This document shows, piece after piece, positions 34,448 through 40,723 of a stretch of 40,723 nt of DNA. The stretch lies in assembly GCA_003133745.1 (NCBI GenBank), contig PKZD01000018.1:1-40723 (forward strand). Direction: 5' to 3'. Numbering within the stretch: position 1 is the stretch's first letter; each line of letters starts with the position of its first letter. The stretch comes from Candidatus Tyrphobacter aquilonaris (GTDB taxonomy: Bacteria > Vulcanimicrobiota > Vulcanimicrobiia > Vulcanimicrobiales > Vulcanimicrobiaceae). The notes below the pieces were generated by a model. The model was not told the origin of the DNA and ran no database searches. It saw only the letters and a program-made list of their open reading frames with translations. A program made the position numbers and the translations under genes.

Positions 34448-35654
34448 CGCCGGCCTCGCGTACTGCGATCGGCACGGAAGAATCTACTATGACGAGCGCA
34501 GCGTCCCGCTCGCCGACGGCGGCGTCGTTCGTGAGGTGCGCGCCGACGAACTGATCCCTGCCCCGCCGGGGACGGTGCCCATGCTGCTGCCGCAACGGCG
34601 CCCGCTCACGCGGAGCGGCCCGGCCGCTCGGCGCTTCACGCTCGCGGTCGCGCTCCCCGCGGGGTACACGCGCCTGCTCGTACCGGCCTACGAGCGTGAG
34701 GGGGATGCACCCGCGCTGCCGCTCTTCGGCTATACGTTCGCGTGCGTCGTCGACGACGCGTTGCACGTTGCGGCGATCCGCACCGATGAAAGCGAGGATT
34801 GGCAGCCGCGCACGTTCGCGGAGGGAGAGCTCGAGGCGTTGCTCGAGCGACGGCTGCAGGAGGATCCCGCAAACCGCGTCCTCCGCCAAGTCGCGCGCTG
34901 CTCGCTCGAGTACGGCTGCTTCACCGCGCAGAATGTTTTCCTCGATCGAGGCGAGGCGGCGCTGCCGGTTTCGCCGCGCTGCAATGCTCGCTGCATCGGG
35001 TGCATTTCCGAGCAAGAGCCCGAAACGCGCATTCCCTCGCCCCAGGAGCGCGTCACGTACGAGACGACGGCGCAGGAGCTTGCACGCATTGCGATGCGGC
35101 ATCTCGAGCGCGTCGCCGACGGAATCGTCTCGTTCGGGCAGGGATGTGAAGGCGAGCCGTTGCTGCGCTCCACCGAGATCGCGCGTGCGATCGAGCTCAT
35201 CCGGGAACGGCGAAGCAACGGTACGATCAACCTCAACACGAACGGGAGCCTCGCGAAGAACCTCGCGCGCTGCATCGACGCGGGTCTCGACGCCGTGCGC
35301 ATCAGCCTGAACTCGTTTCGGCCCGGCGTCTACGCGGCGTACTATCGCCCGATCGGGTACGCGCTCGACGATGTCCTCGACTCGGTCCGGCTCTGCGTCG
35401 ATCGCGGCTTGCGCGTCTCGCTGAACTTGCTCACGCATCCGGGCGTCACCGACGATGCCTCGGAGATCGCAGCGATGCGCGCGTTTCTCCACGACGTTCG
35501 CGTCACGATGGTGCAGACCCGCACGTTGAACATCGATCCCGAGTCATACTTCGCGGCCGTCGGGCGGCCCGATGAACCGATCGGCATGCGCGTCGCGCTC
35601 GATGCGATCCGCGAAGCGGGCGCGCTCGTCGGTAACTTCACGCACACGCATTGA
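34434..35654 (+). CDS. Uncharacterised radical SAM protein
   Basis: About 406 residues when started at TTG 34434 (start uncertain; the ORF-track TTG at 34374 overlaps dapF by 74 bp). The N-terminal 190 residues form an unfamiliar domain (LAYCDRHGRIYYDERSVPLADGG). A radical SAM core follows, with the cluster motif CNARCIGC in VSPRCNARCIGCISEQEPETR, then GQGCEGEPLL, INLNTNGS and VRISLNSFRPGVYAAYYRP. This layout recalls a conserved but unassigned radical SAM family; I cannot name its substrate. It overlaps the antiporter gene by 4 nt (TTGA). Confidence 0.75.
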   Translation: MKQGSAGLAYCDRHGRIYYDERSVPLADGGVVREVRADELIPAPPGTVPMLLPQRRPLTRSGPAARRFTLAVALPAGYTRLLVPAYEREGDAPALPLFGYTFACVVDDALHVAAIRTDESEDWQPRTFAEGELEALLERRLQEDPANRVLRQVARCSLEYGCFTAQNVFLDRGEAALPVSPRCNARCIGCISEQEPETRIPSPQERVTYETTAQELARIAMRHLERVADGIVSFGQGCEGEPLLRSTEIARAIELIRERRSNGTINLNTNGSLAKNLARCIDAGLDAVRISLNSFRPGVYAAYYRPIGYALDDVLDSVRLCVDRGLRVSLNLLTHPGVTDDASEIAAMRAFLHDVRVTMVQTRTLNIDPESYFAAVGRPDEPIGMRVALDAIREAGALVGNFTHTH

Positions 35655-36742
35655 AACTCCAATACATCATTGTACTGGTCCTTGCAGGTCTGGCGTACGG
35701 CTTGATCGAGCCCGGGCGGTTGACGTATGCCTTCGGCCACGCCACGCTGTACATGCTGCTTCCGCCACTCCTCTTTGAGGCCGCGTGGAACTTACAGTAT
35801 CGGGCGATGGTTCGACAGTGGCGCGCGATTCTCACGCTCGCGATTGCCGGCGTCGCCCTGACCGCCGTCGTCGTCGCCGGAGCGCTTTCAGTCGTACACG
35901 CGCCGTTTGGCGTGGCGCTGCTCGCCGGCGCGATCCTGAGCGCTACCGACCCGATTACCGTGGTCGGCGTCTTTCGCCGTCTGAAGGTTCCGCAGACGCT
36001 TCGCGTCATCGTGGAATGCGAAGCGCTCTTCAATGACGCCGTCGCCGTCGTGCTCTATCGCGCCGTCTTGCTCTACCTTCTCGCCGGCGCCGGAGGCGGA
36101 TACATTGTGCGCATCGCGCTGGAGTCCGTCGCTGGATCGTTCGGCGGCATCGGCATCGGCGTCGTGGTTGCCTTTGCGGTCGCAAGAATACTGCGCAAGC
36201 AAATGCCCTACGAGGCGCAAATCGTCGCCACGGTTCTGTGTGCGTACGGCACATATTTCGGCGCCGAGGCGCTCTCGTGCTCGGGAATCTTCGCGGTGAT
36301 CTCCTGCGGTATCGCCCTTCGATATTTCGAACGGCGCTGGATATCGCTGCAGGTAGCCGAAGACGTGAACAGGTTCTGGGATCTTGCTGCCCTAGCGGCA
36401 AACGCGATGGTGTTTTTCCTCGTCGGGGCCGCGCTGCACATCTCCATCCTGACGTACGCGCCCGCGTTCGTGATAGCGGCGCTGATCGGCGTGGCCGTCT
36501 CGCGAGCGGCGGTTTCCGGGCTCCTGCTCCCGGCGCGTTTCCCGCGTGAATGGCTCGAGCTGCTTCAGGTCGCCGGGATGCGAGGCGCTCTTTCGCTCGC
36601 ACTTGCAGTCGCGCTGCCGCAAGCCGTGCCCTATCGCGATGCGATTATCGCCGCGACCTTTGCGGTGGCGCTCGGAACGATCGTTGCGAGCGGACTTACG
36701 CTGCAGCCGGTCGTCGAGCGGGTCGCGCGCGCCCGGCGATAG
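35651..36742 (+). CDS. CPA1-family Na+(K+)/H+ antiporter
   Basis: A 363-residue polytopic membrane protein. The ion-binding motifs of CPA1 exchangers are visible: SATDPITVVGVFRRL, then ECEALFNDAVAVVLY, plus the C-terminal MRGALSLALAVALP. Exchangers of this type swap Na+ or K+ for H+. It is shorter than most relatives (400 or more) and seems to begin around the second helix, so TTG 35651, overlapping the radical SAM stop, may miss an N-terminal helix. It is followed by the kdp operon. Confidence 0.85.
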   Translation: MKLQYIIVLVLAGLAYGLIEPGRLTYAFGHATLYMLLPPLLFEAAWNLQYRAMVRQWRAILTLAIAGVALTAVVVAGALSVVHAPFGVALLAGAILSATDPITVVGVFRRLKVPQTLRVIVECEALFNDAVAVVLYRAVLLYLLAGAGGGYIVRIALESVAGSFGGIGIGVVVAFAVARILRKQMPYEAQIVATVLCAYGTYFGAEALSCSGIFAVISCGIALRYFERRWISLQVAEDVNRFWDLAALAANAMVFFLVGAALHISILTYAPAFVIAALIGVAVSRAAVSGLLLPARFPREWLELLQVAGMRGALSLALAVALPQAVPYRDAIIAATFAVALGTIVASGLTLQPVVERVARARR

Positions 36743-36748
36743 ACCCCG

Positions 36749-36771
36749 TCCGTTCGGATCATCCGTTCGGA
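36749..36771 (+). promoter_or_regulatory. Paired TCCGTTCGGA repeats upstream of the kdp genes
   Basis: Two identical 10-mers, TCCGTTCGGA (36749-36758 and 36762-36771), are separated by TCA, giving a 13-bp period. Each is itself an inverted repeat TCCG-TT-CGGA. They sit about 50 bp before the start of the barrel-kdp genes and just after the antiporter stop. A tandem dimeric-regulator site (for example for a KdpE-type response regulator) is plausible, but no regulator gene is in the window. Confidence 0.4.
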
Positions 36772-36820
36772 GGCTCCCGCGTCCGGGCGAGAAAGCGTAC
36801 CGTCAGGACGGAGGTCTACG

Positions 36821-37969
36821 TTGAATCCACGCTCCCTCGCAATGCTCTTGCTGCTGACGGTGATCTGCGCGGCGCGCGCGCACGCGCAAACGGCTCCCGC
36901 GACGCCGACGCCGAGCGCCACGCCGACGCCAGCCCCGGCATACTCGCTGGATGGCGCGTTTTCGCTTTTCTCGGCGCACACGAACGGCGTAAACGCGAGC
37001 GGAGCGCTTGACACTCCCACCGGCGCGGATGGGATCTCGCGCACGGATCTGAGCAACGGGATGCTCATCGTGACGAAGAACAGCGGCTGGTTTCGCTTCG
37101 GCATCACGGCGGGGGTCTACGCGCTTCCAGTGGTCGGCGAAGCTCTCAATCCGACGACGCAAGGCGGAGCCAACACTTCGCTGTACGGCTACGTTCCTCA
37201 GGCGTACTTCGCTTTTGTTCCGAACGACCACGTCACGATCACCGTTGGTCAGTTAGCGACCTTGCTCGGCCAAGAGGACGGCTTCACGTACCAGAACATC
37301 GACATTCAGCGCGGGCTTGTGTGGGCGGCCGAGTCGACCTTTAGCCGCGGTCTGCGCGTAACATACGTGCAGGGTAAGTTTACCGGTGACCTCGAGTACA
37401 ACGACGGCTTTTACACCGGCAATTGGCGCGCGTTCGAAGGGCTGGCCGGGTGGGCGCCGAGCGCGAACACGGACGTGCAGTTCGCGTTCATCGCACCGAA
37501 TCCAAATACGCCTGGCAACGCGACGACGTCGATTGCGAACAAGACCGAGTACGATTTCATGTTCACGCAACAGATCGGGAAGTTGCAGCTCCTGCCGTAC
37601 GTGCTGTTCGTGAACTCGCCTGCTTCGGCCAGCCTCGGCTACCCATCGAGCGAGAACGCGACGGGAGAAGCATTTCTCGCATCATACGCCTTCAACGGCA
37701 CGTACTCCGTCGGTGGGCGCTACGAATGGTTCGTCAATCACTCGGGCGTCACGGATATGTCGCCGAATGCGGACTTTCTCGGGTACGGCCCGGGAAGCCG
37801 AGCGTCGAGCTTCACGATCACGCCGGCATATCGCGAGAACCTCTTTTTCGTGCGGGCCGAGTTTTCGTTGGTCCACGCCGCCGACGCGGCGCCGGGCCTG
37901 GCGTTCGGGGGCGCGGGACTCTCCGCGACACAAACTCGCGTCCTCGTGGAAACCGGGGTGCAGTTCTGA
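36821..37969 (+). CDS. Outer-membrane beta-barrel protein linked to kdp
   Basis: A 382-residue secreted protein. A signal peptide (LLLLTVICAARAHAQ) and a Pro/Thr linker precede a mature part of amphipathic strands with aromatic girdles (GYVPQAYFAFVPNDHVTITVGQLA, YSVGGRYEWFVNH), and it ends in VETGVQF, a terminal-Phe beta-signal. It resembles porin-like barrels of the BBP2/OmpL kind. The TTG start is supported by GGAGG 6 nt upstream. It shares one base with the following micro-ORF (TGATG), so it is probably in the kdp transcript and may admit K+ through the outer membrane; that role is inference. Confidence 0.8.
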   Translation: MNPRSLAMLLLLTVICAARAHAQTAPATPTPSATPTPAPAYSLDGAFSLFSAHTNGVNASGALDTPTGADGISRTDLSNGMLIVTKNSGWFRFGITAGVYALPVVGEALNPTTQGGANTSLYGYVPQAYFAFVPNDHVTITVGQLATLLGQEDGFTYQNIDIQRGLVWAAESTFSRGLRVTYVQGKFTGDLEYNDGFYTGNWRAFEGLAGWAPSANTDVQFAFIAPNPNTPGNATTSIANKTEYDFMFTQQIGKLQLLPYVLFVNSPASASLGYPSSENATGEAFLASYAFNGTYSVGGRYEWFVNHSGVTDMSPNADFLGYGPGSRASSFTITPAYRENLFFVRAEFSLVHAADAAPGLAFGGAGLSATQTRVLVETGVQF

Positions 37970-38052
37970 TGCTCGACGCGCTGCTCTTGCTGCTCACGCT
38001 GGTGTTCTTCGCGATGACCGAACTGTACGTCCGTGGTTGTGAGAAGCTATGA
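37969..38052 (+). CDS. 27-residue membrane micro-protein preceding kdpF
   Basis: Too short for the ORF track: it begins MLDALLLLLTLVFFAMTELY and ends VRGCEKL. It is one transmembrane helix with a polar C-terminal Y-x-x-G-C tail. The ATG overlaps the barrel stop (TGATG), and its own stop overlaps the kdpF start by 4 nt, which is strong evidence that it is translated. I recall similar short ORFs before kdpF in other genomes; no function is established to my knowledge. Confidence 0.65.
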   Translation: MLDALLLLLTLVFFAMTELYVRGCEKL

Positions 38053-38138
38053 ACCTTGACGATCTGCTCGGACTGGTGTTAACGGTCGGCGGCCTCGTCT
38101 ACCTCGTCTATGCGATGCTGCGTCCGGAGAACTTCTAG
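38049..38138 (+). CDS. kdpF: K+-transporting ATPase subunit F
   Basis: A 29-residue single-helix peptide, MNLDDLLGLVLTVGGLVYLV then YAMLRPENF. The LVYLVYAMLRPENF ending is the KdpF hallmark. KdpF is a small stabilising subunit of the KdpFABC complex in the inner membrane. It overlaps the preceding micro-ORF and lies 3 bp before kdpA. It is too short to appear in the ORF track. Confidence 0.9.
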   Translation: MNLDDLLGLVLTVGGLVYLVYAMLRPENF

Positions 38139-38141
38139 GCG

Positions 38142-39842
38142 ATGACCATGATCGGCTGGGTTCAAGCCCTTGTATTCTTCGCGATCGTGCTTGCGTTGAC
38201 CAAACCGATCGGGCTCTACATGGCGCACGTCTTCGAGGGCGAGCGCACGTGGCTCTCACCGGTATTACGGCCCGTGGAGCTGGTGATCTATCGGCTCGGC
38301 GGCGTCCGCGAGGACGACGAGATGCCATGGTATGGCTACGCGCTGGCGATGCTCGCGTTCTCCTTGGTCGGATTCTTGTACCTCTACCTGTTGCTACGAA
38401 CGCAGAAGTGGCTGCCGCTCAATCCGCAGCACCTCGACAACATGCCGACGGATCTCGCATGGAACACCGCGCTGAGCTTCCTCACCAACACGAACTGGCA
38501 GTTCTATTCGGGCGAGAGTTCGATGAGCTATCTCTCGCAGATGTCGGGCTTGGCATGGCACAATTTTGTCTCGGCCGCAGTCGGCATCGCGACGGCGGTT
38601 GCAGTCGTGCGCGGCATTGCGCGCACGACCGTGAGCACGCTCGGTAACTTTTGGGTCGATCTCACTCGCTGCTGTCTCTACGTGCTGCTGCCGATCTCGA
38701 TCGTCGTCGGATTGTTCTTCGTCGCGCAAGGGATGCCGCAGAACTTTCATGCGTATCAGACGGTCACATCCGTGTCGGGCTTCTCACAGGCGATAACCGG
38801 TGGCCCGATGGCGTCGCAGGAAGTCATCAAAGAGCTGGGCACCAACGGCGGGGGATTCGTGAACGCGAACTCGGCGGCGCCGAACGAAAACCCGACGCCG
38901 TTGACGAACCTCGTTGAATTGATTCTGATATTCTCGCTGGGCGCCGGCCTGACGTATATGTACGGCCGAATGGTGCGTGACACGCGCCAAGGCTGGGCGA
39001 TCTTTGCGGCCATGGCGATCTTGTTCTTTGCGGGGTTTAGCGTTGCGTACTGGGCGGAAGCGGCGGGCAACCCGATCGTGCACCATCTCGGCGTTGCGGG
39101 CGCGAACATGGAGGGAAAGGAGTGTCGTTTCGGCATCGCCGCATCTTCGCTCTTCGCAACCGTTACAACCGATACGTCGTGCGGCGCCGTCAACGCGATG
39201 CACGATTCGTTCATGCCGCTCGGCGGTCTCGTGCCGCTCGCGAACATGCAGTTAGGCGAGATCGTCTTCGGCGGCGTCGGCAGCGGTCTCTACGGGATGA
39301 TCGCCTTTGTCGTGCTCACGGTCTTTATCGCCGGACTGATGGTCGGGCGCACGCCGGAATATCTTGGGAAGAAGATCGAGCGGCGTGAGGTGCAGTTCGC
39401 CCTGCTAGCAGTCCTCGTAACGCCGGTGCTCTGCCTCGTACCGACCGCAATCGCGGTGCTCCTACCGGCGGGCCTGGCCACGTTGAACAATGCTGGACCG
39501 CACGGATTTTCGGAGATACTGTATGCGTTCACGTCCACGAACGCCAACAACGGCTCCGCGTTCGCCGGCCTCGGACCGAATCGATTTTACGACATCATGA
39601 CCGGCGTCAACATGTTCTTCGGTCGCTTTGCGGTCGCCGTCGCCGTGCTCGCCCTCGGTGGCGCGCTCGCTGGTAAGAAGGCGGTTATGGCCAGCGCGGG
39701 TACGTTCACGACGAACTCGCCGATCTTCGTCGCTTTGCTTATCGGCGTGATCGTCATCGTGGGCGCCCTGACGTTCCTTCCGGCGGACGCGCTCGGGCCG
39801 ATCGTCGAACATGTACTCGTCCTGCAAGGAAAAACGTTCTGA
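38142..39842 (+). CDS. kdpA: K+-transporting ATPase potassium-binding subunit
   Basis: A 566-residue polytopic protein of normal KdpA length. Selectivity-filter-like regions are [46 protein letters not shown], a Cys-containing third region, and [16 protein letters not shown]. KdpA binds K+ and passes it to KdpB. The start is ATG 38142 (or 38148). The stop shares one base with the kdpB start (TGATG). Confidence 0.97.
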   Translation: MTMIGWVQALVFFAIVLALTKPIGLYMAHVFEGERTWLSPVLRPVELVIYRLGGVREDDEMPWYGYALAMLAFSLVGFLYLYLLLRTQKWLPLNPQHLDNMPTDLAWNTALSFLTNTNWQFYSGESSMSYLSQMSGLAWHNFVSAAVGIATAVAVVRGIARTTVSTLGNFWVDLTRCCLYVLLPISIVVGLFFVAQGMPQNFHAYQTVTSVSGFSQAITGGPMASQEVIKELGTNGGGFVNANSAAPNENPTPLTNLVELILIFSLGAGLTYMYGRMVRDTRQGWAIFAAMAILFFAGFSVAYWAEAAGNPIVHHLGVAGANMEGKECRFGIAASSLFATVTTDTSCGAVNAMHDSFMPLGGLVPLANMQLGEIVFGGVGSGLYGMIAFVVLTVFIAGLMVGRTPEYLGKKIERREVQFALLAVLVTPVLCLVPTAIAVLLPAGLATLNNAGPHGFSEILYAFTSTNANNGSAFAGLGPNRFYDIMTGVNMFFGRFAVAVAVLALGGALAGKKAVMASAGTFTTNSPIFVALLIGVIVIVGALTFLPADALGPIVEHVLVLQGKTF

Positions 39843-40723
39843 TGTTGTCTCAACGTCGCTTGGAGCGCCGACCGAGAGCACGTTCTCTTTTCGACCGTGC
39901 GATCGTCATGCGCGCGATCGCGGATTCGTTCAAGAAGCTCAATCCGCGCTGGATGGCTCGCAACCCGGTCATGTTCATCGTCGAGGTCGGTGCGGTTGCG
40001 ACGACGCTCTTCTTCGTGCGCGACATCATCTCGAAACAAGGAAACAGCGGATTCGATTTCGCGATCGCGGCATGGCTGTGGTTCACGGTCTTGTTTGCGA
40101 ACTTTGCCGAAGCCGTCGCCGAAGGGCGCGGCAAGGCGCAAGCGGAGTCGCTGCGTCGAGCGAAAACCGACACGCTCGCCAATAAGGTCGACGACAAAGG
40201 GAATGTGACTCGGATTTCCGCGACGGCGCTGCGCAAAGGCGATGTCGTGCGGATCGAGGCGGGCGAGTTGATTCCAGCGGACGGCGACGTGGTTCAAGGA
40301 GCTGCGACCGTCGACGAATCGGCGATCACCGGTGAATCGGCGCCCGTCATTCGTGAGTCCGGCGGCGACCGCAGCGCCGTCACCGGCGGAACGCGCGTGC
40401 TTTCCGATTCGATCCTCGTACGCGTCACGGCCAATCCCGGTGAGTCGTTCCTCGATCGCATGATCGCCCTGGTCGAGGGAGCGCAGCGACAGAAGACGCC
40501 AAACGAGATCGCCCTCTCGATTTTGCTTGCGGGGCTCACGATCGTTTTCCTGATCGCAGTTGCGACGCTGGCGCCGTACTCGATTTACGCCGGCGCCCAT
40601 CAAAGCGTGACCGTGCTCATCGCGCTGCTCGTCTGCTTGATTCCGACGACGATTGGCGGCCTACTCTCGGCAATCGGCATCGCCGGCATGGACCGGGTGA
40701 TGCAGCGCAACGTGCTCGCGATG
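39842..40723 (+). CDS. kdpB: K+-transporting P-type ATPase subunit B, cut by the window edge
   Basis: The first 294 codons are open to the right edge and absent from the ORF track for lack of a stop. Visible are the N-terminal membrane helices ([18 protein letters not shown]), the [26 protein letters not shown] region, the actuator-domain TGES loop ([27 protein letters not shown]) and the helix with [21 protein letters not shown]. The phosphorylation motif DKTGT lies just past the edge. The N-terminal Arg-rich extension starting at ATG 39842 could be slightly long; ATG 39908 is an alternative start. Confidence 0.95.
   Translation, partial: MLSQRRLERRPRARSLFDRAIVMRAIADSFKKLNPRWMARNPVMFIVEVGAVATTLFFVRDIISKQGNSGFDFAIAAWLWFTVLFANFAEAVAEGRGKAQAESLRRAKTDTLANKVDDKGNVTRISATALRKGDVVRIEAGELIPADGDVVQGAATVDESAITGESAPVIRESGGDRSAVTGGTRVLSDSILVRVTANPGESFLDRMIALVEGAQRQKTPNEIALSILLAGLTIVFLIAVATLAPYSIYAGAHQSVTVLIALLVCLIPTTIGGLLSAIGIAGMDRVMQRNVLAM

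Noticed and set aside
1-40723. CRISPR arrays, transposases, integrases or rRNA genes
   Set aside because: No regularly spaced repeats, no recombinase-like ORFs and no rRNA signatures were seen.

Overview
The window reads as one continuous stretch of chromosome from a high-GC, diderm, aerobic heterotrophic bacterium. A TolC-type channel, two lipobox proteins and an outer-membrane barrel indicate an outer membrane. The gene content and the many GTG/TTG starts and 4-nt ATGA/GTGA overlaps would fit a little-cultured lineage such as candidate phylum Eremiobacterota. That placement is inference from general gene content, not a phylogenetic result. I see no phage, transposase, CRISPR array, rRNA gene or complete tRNA gene.

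Layout. (1) 1-661: a minus-strand hot-dog thioesterase, then a hairpin-rich non-coding stretch that ends in a strong Shine-Dalgarno and a TTG start running off the left edge. (2) 807-4646: a periplasmic adaptor and a TolC-type channel without an inner-membrane pump, then a tandem-domain AhbA/AhbB-like protein. (3) 4660-7513: an oligopeptide-type binding lipoprotein, a MITE-like inverted repeat, and an orphan 2-oxoacid dehydrogenase E1 alpha. (4) 7576-16352: a TetR regulator and a tightly coupled phenylacetate catabolic operon, paaZ-A-B-C-D-E-G-I-J. The operon has a readable promoter and a perfect palindrome between regulator and paaZ. A closely related palindrome lies before the efflux genes. 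(5) 16363-21073: M50 protease, NDH-2, two tandem M55 D-aminopeptidases, a TPR protein and a SprT-like protein. (6) 21123-22681: fumC followed by a structured RNA element holding a tRNA-like T-arm inside a long helix, closed by an intrinsic terminator. (7) 27157 down to 22681, minus strand: der-plsY-efp-TauE/SafE-secreted repeat protein. (8) 27196-36742: miaB-mutS-mutL-miaA-dapF-radical SAM-antiporter, largely overlapping or nearly so. (9) 36821 to the right edge: an outer-membrane barrel, two micro-ORFs (the second is kdpF), kdpA and a truncated kdpB.

How the parts work together. PaaABCDE epoxidises phenylacetyl-CoA, PaaG isomerises the epoxide to the oxepin, PaaZ opens and oxidises the ring, PaaJ does thiolysis, and PaaI rescues trapped CoA. 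PaaK, PaaF and PaaH are not in the window. MiaA and MiaB act successively on A37 of tRNAs and flank the MutS/MutL mismatch repair pair. KdpFABC is the high-affinity potassium pump.

The least explained signals are the fumC-downstream RNA with its T-arm, the paired TetR-type operators joining efflux and phenylacetate genes, the structured leader at the left edge, and the 155-bp inverted-repeat element at 6311-6465.
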